Shown: positions 24,366-35,487 of the stretch, in pieces
Layout: every line of letters starts with the position of its first letter
Numbering within the stretch: position 1 is the stretch's first letter
Assembly (NCBI GenBank): GCA_002270565.1
Contig: NQMI01000118.1
Span: 1 to 64,000 of the forward strand
Length of the DNA: 64,000 bases
Direction of reading: 5' to 3'
Origin: Stenocarpella maydis
Taxonomy: Eukaryota; Ascomycota; Sordariomycetes; Diaporthales; Diaporthaceae
Position numbers and translations under genes: made by a program
Notes under the pieces: generated by a model
Databases searched by the model: none
Seen by the model: only the letters and a program-made list of their open reading frames with translations
What the model was told of the DNA's origin: nothing

Positions 24366-25566
24366 ATGAGTTCTCAATCATTAACGGACTCATCGCCGCC
24401 ATATCCTGCTCATGGCATGCTCACCATTACTGGTAATGACGCATCTGAGGATGTTACAGTCTCAATAAGATATCACGACAGACTATTTGTTATCGATCTA
24501 TCGGTCTCTAACTTTCGCAACTCACCAAACGCTACCAAGGAGTACCTAAAGCACATTGAACCACTTCTTCCAGATAATAACGGCGAATATAACGGCATTA
24601 CGGAAACCGATATATTTGACTGGTTAGCAAACATATTTAATCCTATCTTTTCTCAACTTACACCGGTGTGTCTAGCTTCTTTTAACCCGGTTAAGATTAA
24701 AAATGGATTATCCAAACCACTACTCTCTGAATACTCATTCCCTGAGACTTTTGGTTGCAGATTGGAGGCCAGAGATGAGGAGTTTATCCCACTCCATATC
24801 GATAATCATGGTAGTCTTGTTACGCCACGCTCTTTTCTTGACTGCGATCTTTTGGATGAACTCGAGACCTGGGCACGCTTTATTGAGCCCTCGGAGCTTG
24901 AGGTTGTTTTTCACCGCCCCAAGCAGGCACTCTATCTGACGCCTGAGCTTGTGCTTGCCGACCTGGATAAATCTGGCAACAAGACATTGTGTTTCTTTAA
25001 GCACTATGGTCTTGCGTCAGAAATACCAATGATGCTTGAGCTTACGGTGCACAAGAAATTACACAATGCGCAGTTAGGGCCAGAGGTGCGCGTGAGCCAG
25101 TTACAAGGCATCGTTCACACACAGGATGAAGATGCTACGCTGGGTCTGCTTCTATGGTCGGTCGATCATGAAGAGGGAATGACTTTAGAACCTGCTCTAT
25201 ACGACAATCCACCTCAGCATTTCAGAGAACGTTGGGCAAAGCAGGTCAGCCAAGCAAGTACCATCCTTTCCCTGCAAATCCCCGTCCTTCATGTTCTGCA
25301 ATGCTATAGAATGCATGACTTCAGGATCCACAGCAAGTAACAAACACCTAATAGATAGTGAAGGAACTCCATAGGGTTGAGGCTGTCCGGGGGGATGCAA
25401 AAACTGATAATATTCTCATTGGTAAAGATAGCAACGCCTAGGTTATTGATTTTGAAGGTGGGTATACTGAAGGTTGGTTAGGTGAGGACAGGGCTAGGAC
25501 AAAAAAGGGGACTTACAGGGGATGGAGAAGATACTGGATCGAATCTTCAACACCTGTGCCGAGTAA
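24366..25566 (+). pseudogene. Kinase-like fungal protein gene, disrupted
   Basis: Residues from 24366 run open for about 297 codons of N-terminal domain and N-lobe (ending RERWAKQVSQA). A probable 101-nt intron (25258-25358, GTACCA...GATAG) joins QA to MKELHRVEAVRGDAKTDN. That is the catalytic-loop region of a divergent protein-kinase-like family common in fungi (D...N pattern, usually WGDAK..N). Then NA*VIDFEGGYTEGW follows, with TAG at 25439-25441 where relatives have Trp, and Glu where a DFGGG-type metal-binding motif is expected. A one-base shift in the A/G run near 25501-25510 moves the tail GDLQGMEKILDRIF into another frame, ending at 25566. Originally it probably resembled the fungal kinase-like proteins of unknown substrate. 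Confidence 0.75.
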
Positions 25567-25827
25567 GCTATTATTGGTTCCACATTGAAGGTATACTGCT
25601 ACAGAAGTGGAGTATCAAAAGCAATATCTTTAATACGCAGCCCTCGAGTAGAATGATGCAAGTTACAAGATTAAACTCATCAAGGTAGGTTATACTGCTA
25701 ATTAGGGTAGAAAGTGTGGCCATATATGTGCCTGCTGCTTGCCAGACAATATAGTTCTAGCACCGTTTCCTTAGTTGCCTTTGCAGCAAAGACCACAATC
25801 CCACAAATGTTTAAAGACTTCGAAAAA

Positions 25828-25986
25828 CCTGTGACGCGGTCCACGCTGCCGCTTTAATGATTGGCTTTGTCAGCCGTGCCGCACTGCCAGCCTCGTAGGG
25901 TCATGAGTGGTACCTGGGCGGCGAGCTGGGCAGTACCTTTCCCAACTGCCGGATAGTGGTTAGGCAATTGTGCGTACTGTAGCCCC
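25828..25986 (+). repeat. Direct repeat, copy B (~160 bp)
   Basis: Second copy of the 23202-23363 repeat in the same orientation, starting CCTGTG and ending TGTAGCCCC. It carries T where copy A has C at several sites (for example GCCGTGCCGC against GCCGCGCCGC), compatible with RIP-type change. Confidence 0.7.
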
Positions 25987-26179
25987 TGGCTGAGGGAGCC
26001 GTGCCGTGATGACGAGCTGGGACTATCTTGCCCTATAGCACTTAAGCATCGCTCCTCGCATATTCCCCTCGTGAGAGTCTGGTAGTTGTTTGCTTCTATC
26101 TAATTCAGCCACTATCTGCCTCTATATACAAATGAAAGAGTGCAAAAATTTACAGGACAAATATCTTACAGGTTGCTAC

Positions 26180-26761
26180 CTAAACTTTCTGTTTAAACGC
26201 ATCTGGTTTAAAGTACAACTGATATCTTTCCAGTGAAAACTCTCCATCCTTAAGCTCACTACTCCCTGGGTCACCGGCCCACACAAATATTAGCCCATCA
26301 TTAATAGTTCTCCTACTCTTCTCAATATAGATAGAACACCTTGCTAGCTTATATCGGTGTGTCTCATGCCGCTGGAGTAAGCCTAGTTGCCGGTCATTCT
26401 CTGCTTGCCAATATACTCCATGGACTATATCCTCGGCATCTCCAGGAATCAGAGTCGGGTAGAAGCCCCACATCTTTAGTTTGAAGCCGTAGATCCAAGC
26501 TTTGTGTACCTCTGGTTCGGTTGATGTCTCTGCAATTACTCGGATGACACCGGGGTCCATAAGGGACCCGTAGAAGAACAGGTCCTTAGGCTTCGATTCT
26601 GGGTTGGGCTGACGATAGAGATGCATGATTGTATTCATGTATTCGTGGTTGGATTCTGGCATCTTCATTACGGCTTCTTTCATAGCTTCCTGTTCTTCTA
26701 GAGTTGGGATATTCAGTGGTGGGGATGCCCTGTCCGGCTGGCCATGCGTACTGTTATCCAT
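26180..26761 (-). CDS. Gamma-glutamylcyclotransferase/AIG2-like family protein
   Basis: Intact single-exon ORF of 193 residues. After a ~58-residue leader it shows LFFYGSLMDP (residues 61-70), the nucleotide-loop-like YGSL motif that defines the GGCT/AIG2-like fold, then FKLKMWGFYPTLIPG, the segment HGVYWQ and RHETHRYKLARC. The family includes enzymes that cyclise gamma-glutamyl groups (glutathione breakdown), but many fungal members are uncharacterised, so substrate is not assigned. The N-terminal leader has no signal peptide, so it is probably cytosolic. Lies 194 bp from repeat copy B. Confidence 0.8.
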   Translation of the reverse strand: MDNSTHGQPDRASPPLNIPTLEEQEAMKEAVMKMPESNHEYMNTIMHLYRQPNPESKPKDLFFYGSLMDPGVIRVIAETSTEPEVHKAWIYGFKLKMWGFYPTLIPGDAEDIVHGVYWQAENDRQLGLLQRHETHRYKLARCSIYIEKSRRTINDGLIFVWAGDPGSSELKDGEFSLERYQLYFKPDAFKQKV

Positions 26762-29524
26762 GTCCTCGGATAGGCGCTCTCTGATTAATTTTGCGATGAT
26801 GTGAAATTAGTCGTAAAGGGCTTGAAGCCTCATTTGTGGTAGGTATTTCCTAGGATGGGTTGCTTGGTTTTGTATGCTGGTGAAGTGGCTGGCGGTTGGT
26901 GTTGGGAAGATTAGAATTGTGCCAGGATTTTCGCTAATGAACCAACCCACCAATGTACTTACGTAATGGTATAGTACGTACAAGTGCGTGAGTTGTTGTG
27001 CTGGTATACGACTTGATTTGCACCTTCACATCGGTGCAAATCCCTAAGCATTTTCAATGGGAAGAAAGAACAATTTACAAAGATAATGTAAACTATCTAT
27101 TTATAGTTAGAAGTACTCTTGCCTTTGCTTAATCAAGAATTCGGACACATGGAATATAGACATCGCGTAGTACAAATAGACATGGCTCGAGGACTTCCGT
27201 GGCAATCTTGCACAGGTCTCATTTCTAGCCCCTTTGCAATTTGAACTAGCCTGAGTTAAAAGACAATAGCTTTAAATGCATCTCTCTATCCTGTATTGTC
27301 CAGAAGCCTGGCCACTGTAATTTACCCCGTTTTACTGTGCCTGAATACTGGCCAGACCACAAAAGAAACGGTGCAAAGGTACTTCAGGCCTATTAATACG
27401 GCCGTTTCCGAGTGCCTTTTTCTTCAGTAGCCTAGCTATCGGACAACGCACCTGAAACTCTCTCACGACTCTTAATATTGTAAGCGTCAGATTGCTGCTT
27501 GGCAGGGCTGCATGGGTACCTGTCATTGGCCGCGCACGGGTAAAAAAGAAGAAAGGCTACCAGAAGGTTGGAGAGAGCTGTTGAATTTACTTTTCCGCGG
27601 AGCTTGGACAGTGGTTTAGGTGCACTCAGTTCCGCCAGCATGTCTGCCCAGGTGAACAGGACTGAGGTACAGTTGCTCATTATCTGCATATTCGTCCGAT
27701 CTGAGAAGAATCAAACCTGGAAGCTCTGACCTCGGAGAATCAGTTCTCCGCCGCACAAACACTCCCAAGGCCACCCGGCTGCCGTTTCCGAAGTCTCAGC
27801 TGAAGGGCAAAATACGACTTTACTCACTCCAGACCAGGATCTTGAGTACTGTCAGAGAGCTGCCGCCATACTCAAGTACCAGCTATACTGACAGACCAAA
27901 TATCAAACAAACATCTGGCGGGTCCGCCTAAAGCCTAGGGTGCAAACATCTCTGACAAGTACCAACGCTCTGAAGCTTGCCTCTAAAGCCCTCGAGTTTA
28001 TATTAAGCTCGAACCTTGGGCCGTATGATGGCCTCGCCCGGCGGCAGCGCACGTGCCATCCGTTCTTTCCGAACATGACGTTGCTCAGTAATGCTTGAGC
28101 TATGGGAAAGGATAAACCCGCCCACCACGAAAGATCCGGTGTGTGCGACGGAATAGAGGCCGGGTGAGGCCGGGTGAGGCCGCTCAACGGTGTGGGGTAG
28201 AAATGCATGTAATACACGAAACCGGGAATCCATGGCAATATACTCGATACGTGCCACACGCAGAACCGCCTGAGGACGAAGCCATACATCCTTGGTAATG
28301 CTTGGGGCGTACGAGTCACGCCAAGGACTGCAACCTGCTGTCGGAGCTTGGCAACATGGCGGTTCCAAGCAAGGCAGCAACCGGAACAAGATTTACTAAG
28401 AGGGATGATAGTTCCCAAGTAGTGCTAAACTGACGTTTATGGCCAGACTAAACCCGATGTTCTGAAAGATTCCAAACTGTTCTGACAGCTTGTCATGCCA
28501 GGAAGACTTTATGACCTGATTCGCAAACCGTATGATTATATGCCTAGGTACCTATGTAGAAAAGCATTAACAATATTTGTTTCACATTTGTCTTAGACAT
28601 TATCACAACCTGAAAACCCCTGCTTTCTTCCCCACTGAGTATTGAAATATGTTCTCGGAGGTCTTAAATGTGGAATAGTTGGAATTTAGCCATTTTTGAC
28701 TATTTGAGTTAACAGCTGTGCATCTGGCTTCAGGCCATAATGGGTGCTTACTCTTGGCGAGGGCTTGTTTCGCAAGCTTGGGCGTGTACGTGTGTGTATG
28801 TGTGGGGGGGGGGGTTGTGCGTTGCGAAGGGAAGCCGGGGAGGGCTTCGGTCTCTCTCGCGTCACCATTCTATATACGAGGCCAGGTTTCTTTTCGCCAT
28901 ATAACTGTTCGCAGGTATAAGTTAGCCTTTGGATATTTATCGTAACGGGTTCTAGTCTACACGCGGCCTAAAGTCGGTCTCAACTAGCCTTATCATAACA
29001 TTGGCTAGCCCGAGGCTCCCGTTGTGTTTGTCACCCTTGCACAGTGGTTGGAATATTATTGTCCAATATTTAGTTATCGCGGAATTAGCTTAACTTCACA
29101 GAACTTAACAAATCCTAATTGTGACCCTGTGCGTGTCTCTCCATAAAAAATTGTCGTGAATCTGGGCTGGGTGCCTAGGTTGTCTGAACAACTTCATTGG
29201 CTCGTGAAGTCTGTGCACGATACGCCTCCAATACGATGGATGGCGGGAGGAGTGGGGGAGGGGAGAGGGGGAAGGAATATTATAAGATATAAAGAGAAGA
29301 GCTTCCACAGCGATACTGTATCACTCATTGAATGAAGGAATCCACTCTGTAATCCGTGTTGTCACGATATTCCTGTTCGACGGTAGTGGAGCGTTGGCGG
29401 CTAGATTTGAGTTTGAGCGATTTCACGAGCAACAGCAAGCCGGCAACATTTGAACGAAAGCATCATCCAGCCCCTGCGCCAGCTCAGAGTAGATGATTTT
29501 GTAGTTTGGCTGAAAGGCCTAAAT
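26762..29524. other. Long stretch without a convincing gene
   Basis: ORFs at 27903-28418 and 28003-28389 (minus) overlap in two frames and are unrecognised. A GT-rich microsatellite followed by a G-run lies at about 28785-28815. No other structure seen. Confidence 0.4.
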
Positions 29525-29797
29525 TAGCTAGTGGACACTGGCCATCTCTTGGAGCGTCAGCGCCAGCTACTGTGCATCGCCGGGTTTATGCTGGCGGGCA
29601 AGGGAGTCATTCTAATCGATGAGCCGAGAAACAATGCCAATAAGCAGTCCGAGAGTGTCATAAGGGACGCCATGCTTGAGCAATTCGCCAGCTGCACCGT
29701 CATCGCAGTTGCCCATCGCCTCGTCGGCGTCGATTGTGTTATGCGATGGGCGATGGCCGGCTCCGGGAATGGGATAGCAGTCGTCGCGCCCTCCTGA
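29525..29797 (+). pseudogene. ABC transporter (ABCC/MRP-type) C-terminal ATPase fragment
   Basis: The open stretch contains ERQRQLLCIAGFML (signature/C-loop region), VILIDEPRNN (Walker B with the catalytic Glu) and CTVIAVAHRL (H-loop). These are in the order and spacing of the last nucleotide-binding domain of full-length ABC exporters of the MRP/ABCC group. The Walker A and the membrane domains are not found upstream, and a stop lies immediately before it at 29528. It is a short relic. Confidence 0.65.
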
Positions 29798-30699
29798 GAT
29801 GAGATGGCGTGTTCAAAGAGGCTTCAGGGCCTTGGGAATGATCAGGGTAGTGGTTAGAGTTATAGGCGTTGTGCCTCTGGCTACATCAACCTTGAAGCTT
29901 AAGATGGGGTTCAACATCACCCAGGAGGCATTTGTCATAGAATTCTGCAAGACCTTAAGCACCAAACTAGGTGCACTTCATATAAATATACATATGTTTA
30001 TTATAGGAAAGAAAGTAAGCTTCTACATGCGAAATCAACTATCTTGCTGTGTACCTAGGTACCTAGATATCTTATGCAGCTCTACTTAAAGCTGTCGGAT
30101 GGTTTACAGTATAACACGGAAGAATGCTTCAATTTGTCTCCAGTTAATGGCGTACTTCCACATATCATGGGATTCCTCTGTCAGTCTATTAGCCTGAGGT
30201 ATACTTGTATTTCTGTTGTCCTTGCACATTTTCTTTGGAAGATCCCGCAGCTCATGAACATAGTTTCCCGGGCCTCGAGGCTATAAATACCTCTTTTCTG
30301 CCCCGCTGGCTGGTCCGGGGCTCTGAGCATCGGGGGCTTGACAGCAGTACACCAACAAAGACCGAATACCTGGCTACGCTGCTCTTATGCTTATCATGGC
30401 ACATTTGATTATTGGCTTCTAGTGGTGATGACCCATATATCTTGACCGGGACGACCCTAAAAGAAGAGCGCATGGGTACGGAGTTGAGCTGGCTTTCCCG
30501 TCCGCCAGCTGCGCTTCCTTGTTTTGCGCTTGATTTAAATGACATTTAACCATCGTCGCTGGGTGCATTGGGGCCATAGGCGGTATAGCTCTCATGTTGT
30601 GGATTCCTAGATACCTTCTTCTGTCAAGAAGCCGCCGTCACATCCCGCCAGGATCTTGGGCGATCTCCTCGGACCGCAAGACGTTTGAGGGCATCTAGG
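29798..30699. other. Intergenic stretch
   Basis: Short ORFs only, none recognised. Includes the palindrome TACCTAGGTACCTAG near 30051. Confidence 0.35.
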
Positions 30700-30701
30700 A
30701 C

Positions 30702-31292
30702 GTGCTATCCACAGCCTTCGAAATGGCGCGACACACCCTGAAAAGGCCTCGAAAACAGGCCCTGAGGGAAGCCAGCTTCCACGTCCCATACGAGGTCGCT
30801 CGTCTCACCTCTTCTGTCGCTCGGCACTTCCGGGTCCAGGACATCGGCGCCATGCCTTCCCTGCCGGTTAATTGGCATCAAAAGCTCGGCCTAGAGACAG
30901 GCTCAAGCCCAGGTTCCGAATTTCTAACCTTTAATATGGCACAGGAGGCGCGTGTTTTCCTGTACCGGCCTGATGAATTAGCTAGGGCAACTGCCGCCTT
31001 CGTAGCCATGAACTACGAGAGGTTGGAAATCAACGAGAATACCTTAGAAGTGGTACTTGCGCGTGTGCGGTGGCTCACACGCGTCGCCACGGCTGCCTGA
31101 CGTCTTCTTTACGAGGACTGGTGCAAGTATCAGTCCAGCATCCTCGACCAGATCGAACCCGGAAACTACCAGTTATCTACTGCTCCCGCGGTAAGACCAC
31201 CGGCCTCATTTATGACCAGCAAAGACGGAAGTTTCTCGGGCCAAATTCAAACCGGGCTAAGTTTGAAGTTTACAGAGTTACTAGGGAGTAGG
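30702..31292 (+). pseudogene. Unrecognised coding remnant, frameshifted
   Basis: The open frame 30702-31100 (FHVPYEVARLTSSVARHF, then FLYRPDELARATAAFVAMNYE) has coding-like composition. It appears to continue after a shift at about 31095 as LYEDWCKYQSSILDQIEPGNY and SFMTSKDGSFSGQIQ up to a TGA at 31290-31292. I do not recognise the family. The continuity of protein-like sequence in two frames suggests a recently broken gene. Confidence 0.35.
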
Positions 31293-31748
31293 TGAGCTGT
31301 TATAACCTGGTCCTGCAGTCCCATGCTGAACCGGACGCAGGGGTCGTGCTCACGAGGGAGAACTGGCACGCTCATATGGGAGACTTTCAGGGAGTCCAAC
31401 TATGAATGTTAAGGGCAGAGATACCTGTGGGGACATGGTATGGAACGCAAGCCAATGGCTATGTTCTTATAGCCAGGTGAATAAATCAAAGTCTTCGGGG
31501 ACGATGCAGCTAACTACCAAATACAATGACCCGAGCAAACATGGTGACCAGTTACATAATTCTGGTATTGATGTCTATTCCATGCAGATAGCTTGGTCCG
31601 GCCATTATGGCGACAACTGAGAAGAATCAGAAGGGAGGCTAAATACATATGCATGCCCTGAAAGTTGTTCTCATTTCGGAAGATTGGAATAACAGGCCTG
31701 CAGGCCACAGATCCTCAGACTAGACTCCGTGTAGTTCACATCAACCAG
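31293..31748. other. Intergenic stretch
   Basis: Nothing recognised. Right end is the 3' flank of the zinc-finger gene. Confidence 0.35.
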
Positions 31749-32060
31749 TCACAATGATGCAGGGTCATTAGAGACGTCAATATGCCCGTCCAACGCTGTA
31801 CTCTCGTGCTTCCCCTGTTCGCCCAGAGTTTTTTCTTCGCTTGCTGAAGCCAAATCCACAGGAGACTCATATATGGGTGATCCGACAGTGCCTTCCAAGA
31901 GAAGCGATCTTTGGTGGTCGGGAATACCGAGGATTGATCCCCACTCCTCTGCGTTGCCGAACTCACCAAGCGGGTTGGAAAAAGTATAGTCTACCCCAAA
32001 GGCTCCGTACTGCAGGTCGTCGGCCAAGGCAAGGGAGCTGTGGTCGGCGTATTCCAAACC
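31749..32060 (-). other. In-frame open extension behind the TAG of the zinc-finger gene
   Basis: Reading continues in the same frame after the TAG as GLEYADHSSLALADDLQYG and on to SNDPASL with a stop at 31749. The composition (acidic, Ser/Leu-rich) matches the C-terminal part of the upstream protein. It may be the true C-terminus, reached by readthrough, by removal of a 39-nt GTAATT...CATAG intron that would also keep frame, or lost by a recent nonsense mutation. Confidence 0.5.
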
Positions 32061-33938
32061 CTATGAGTCTGCGGGGAGCCATTGGGGTTGGTCAATTACG
32101 AGGTCGATACCACCGTCATGGAGTTGGCGCGGCGGCAGCTGGTCCTCCTCGTCGACCTTGCGCTCTTCAAGCTCGAATCCGGTGATAACAAGCGCCTCAG
32201 ACGATACTACATGCGTCTCTTGGCCTTGTTCTTCTTCAGCAAAAGCTGGAATCGTTGACTTAAGGTTCGCTTGAAACGATGATTCCGAAGCTGATGAATA
32301 ATTGTTCTCAACTAATCTTGTCCCAGGCGTAGGACAAGGAGCGTTGCCGTCTCCGTTTGTGGAACGAGTAGACGGTGTTCTGGGTGCTTGAGAAGGGCTC
32401 CAGACAGTGGGCGCCTGGTTGCGACCACGGTGGTGCGCTGCTGCCCATCGCCAATATATCTGATCCAGACCGTAGAAAAGGTCAGGACTAAAGATTGACT
32501 CCAATTCTGACGTCCAGATAGGGTTGTTGCGCACCCTTTGCAACAGTATATCTTGTGCTGCAGTTGAACTGATGTACTCCCTGAATTCGACCAAGTCCTC
32601 GGAGAACGCAGTGTCGTTATACGCTGAGCGCGGAAGAGGGTGGCCGGGGAATAGAAACTCAAAAACACGGAACCATTGTTGCTCTTCAGTCAGATTTCGT
32701 GGTCCTCGCTGATGTAGCCAATCCCGTTGTTCTGAGGTGATGCCATCAGGCGCGGCCGCGTCCTCAATTGCTTCACAGCTCCTTGCCCTGCTATGATCGT
32801 TGCGTAGCTGAACGTTGTCAAATGCCTCGTGGCAAACCGGGCAATAGACTGGGATTGTGTGATTGCGGTATAGATGTGTTTTCATGTAGCTAAGCTTCAT
32901 GAAGCCAATGCCGCAACATGCTCTGTGACGCCGTGGATCTCTCTTGAAGTATGGGCAAGCAAGTTGTTTGTGAAGTGGCGTGAGTTTTCGAGATCGTTTG
33001 TGGGCAAGTTTCTTGAATCTGCGGTCAGGGCCCTCGTCCTCCGTATTGTCAACTCTTTTCCGCTTTGACTTCGGCGGTTGTTGACCCTTTGAGCGCGCAG
33101 TAGGTGATAAGGAGGATGAGGACGTGGTGCTTTCCTCCCCACCAGTATGATCACAAAAAGCCCCTTCAACCCACTCTTGGAAAAGTACATCAAGGGGAGC
33201 TTTAAACACCTCCATCAGTGTTTCTGTGGCGGTGTATTGGGTCTTCAGTTCTGAATCATCCTCCCAGTACCCCCACGACTCGGATTCTGGGGTCGGACCA
33301 CCTGATGATGGGTACTCATCACTCTCGTTTTTTCTGTCCTCACATTCTCCTGGGGAATGTAGTCGCAGTGATGGACTACCCTTGGAGTTTGGCTTTTCGG
33401 TTTCAACTTCAAGCGCCGCAAAGGCTTTTGACATCGACTGAGTTGCGTCCTGCAATAAACTGAGCTGCGCTGGCGCAACCACTGCACTGGCAGGGTTCCA
33501 GCGTTCCCCGTCATCAGGAAGAACAGGGCGAGCACCATAAAGTCCTCTGCCATTCTCAGATTCTGTGGCTGGAGCAGGATCGGCAGACGAATTTTCCAAC
33601 AACAGCCGTGGCTGAATATATGGCGTTGGCTCGGGTGGAGCAAGAACGTCCATGACTTTGTGCATCTCCGTATGGCAACTCCCACATCGCCTCGAAGAGC
33701 AGCTAACGCAGCACGGAGTGGTGATCGCGTTCATGCCCCCATGGCCGCAATAACACTGAGAGAATAATAGTTAACCTGAGCTCTGCGGATAACACATATA
33801 GATGTTTGAGGCAGCATTTGAGATCCTCTTAAATCGCAGTGAATAAGCCAAAGAGTATCAAGGTCTCGTAAGGCGAGATTCACTTACGCAACACCAAATA
33901 TAGACTTTAGGCATTACTCTATTATGGGAGGAAGGCAT
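32061..33938 (-). CDS. C2H2-like zinc-finger protein of an expanded fungal family
   Basis: Exon 1 (33938-33888) encodes MPSSHNRVMPKVYIWCC. A 132-nt intron (33887-33756, GTAAGT...CTCAG, branch-like TTAAC) joins it to CYCGHGGMNAI in exon 2 (33755-32061), giving 581 residues. The N-terminus then has the usual W-C-C..G..N...C..C..RC..C cysteine cluster of this family. An acidic/Ser-rich middle with a basic KSKRKR stretch (probable nuclear signal) follows. The core ACPYFKRDPRRHRACCG, MKTHLYRNH, YCPVCHEAF and HSRARSC forms two C2H2-like zinc sites, followed by the conserved LTEEQQWFRVFEFLFPGHP. Nuclear role, possibly transcriptional, is inferred. An in-frame TAG at 32063-32061 ends the frame, but 102 further codons stay open downstream. 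Confidence 0.85.
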
Positions 33939-35487
33939 TATCACCTCTTATGTATGAGGTGCCGCGAAAGGGGGAAGGTTAGAAGCGAGTGATGCAATCA
34001 ACAGCGGCGCTGCAGCAGAGCGGCACAGGGTGGGCGGCAGGATACGGCACACGAAAATCGTGAGCGAGGCTTTCAGCGACACTGCTTAATTATATAAGAG
34101 GTCGACGTATCAATTCAAGCACAAGAAATGAGCTAGTGTGTCTCAGAGCAAAGATATGCTCGACGATGTTCACAGCGATATACGCTCATTGCGCATGTGG
34201 GCCAAGGGCCTCACCTTTGCAGCGCCTCTACAAGAGCATACCCTGGCTTGTGGGCGTAATTGTGCTTTCAGCTCTGGCTGCTTAAGGTCAGCAGGGGCCC
34301 AGCATCGTGCATTAGTTTCTTGTTGATATTACCGGGGAGAGAAACCGAGCCATAGCAGCTCTCCAACCACTCATAAGGGGCCATTTGACAACAGATACAG
34401 TAAGTTGGAGAATAGTTTGTGAAACCGGAGTTGGCCGACAGGTACCTTGCTTTGTGCCCAATGATAAGTGCTAAATACCGTCGTCTTTGTCAGCACAGCT
34501 CTTGCCCCCAGAGTTTGTTCAAGAACATAATTACACATTGTGCATTAGGCTGACTTAAGAAGATTGTTCGTAATCTTGTGTCTCCAACCCACCACGTCTG
34601 GGCCAATATCTTCAACTCTTGCTTCTAGATATATGGCGCCATAAGCCTGCCTGGCAAACTTTGTTTATGCGACGTTCCTGCAAGGTGTCACAGTTAACAG
34701 GACTCAGAATTTGGCCTCAAACAGAATGAAAGCATTCTCGCAAAATCAGTTTAGAAAGGACCAAGATATCGTTCTGCAATTAAGGTGGGGTTCTGAAGCC
34801 ACAGTGCACGATGAGTTGGAGACAACTCGGCCCCATCCACTTAATTGACACCAGCGGATATCGGATTTGCAAAAAAGGAACATGAAATTTGGATATTCGG
34901 GATTTATCTCGCCATGCCGTCCAGAGTTTGCAGGCAGGATAAATCACAAGGGTGGTGGAGTCAAGTGAATCGAGTATAGGCCCATGCCATCAACCTTGGA
35001 ATCTTCGATCTAGCAACAGGCTGCGAATGGGATGTGACTTCCGCAGTCTTGTCCAGTATTCCACATGAGCATTCCAATAATTTCCTGGCTCAGATTGACC
35101 TATGCAGGCAGTGATCATTGTAAAACGCAGAAAGCCCAAGCACAGCTTGGGGTGTTGTCTCATGCAAGTGGGATATGGGAAGGTTTATCTCACGTGATCA
35201 GATACGGCCCACCAAAGACAAGCCCTCAGCATTGATATAAAAGAGTAGCCTTAACGACCTGAAAGAAGCACCACTGCTCGAAAGACGAAAGCGGACGAAA
35301 AAGATCAGGCATGACTTTTTCATCTCATCAATATTAAAGAATCTTTTGTTGGAGTGCCATTTGGGCACCCGAGAAACACCGGTCACTTCGCGACCTCTTC
35401 AACTTCCAGTTTCAATTTCGCGTCGTCAAAAGTTACCTTGAACCCGAAAGCCATCGTGGAAGTTTAATCGATTGCAAGTACGACAAA
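33939..35487. other. Intergenic stretch
   Basis: Divergent promoter region between the zinc-finger gene and the gene at 35488. Short unrecognised ORFs only. Confidence 0.4.

Noticed and set aside
27903..28418. 171-codon minus-strand ORF and overlapping 128-codon ORF
   Set aside because: Two frames of similar quality and no family recognised; could be a decayed gene but evidence is too thin.
31749..32060. Peroxisomal readthrough extension behind the TAG
   Set aside because: The extension ends in ASL, which is not a good PTS1 tripeptide, and the stop context is not the classic readthrough TGA-CTA.
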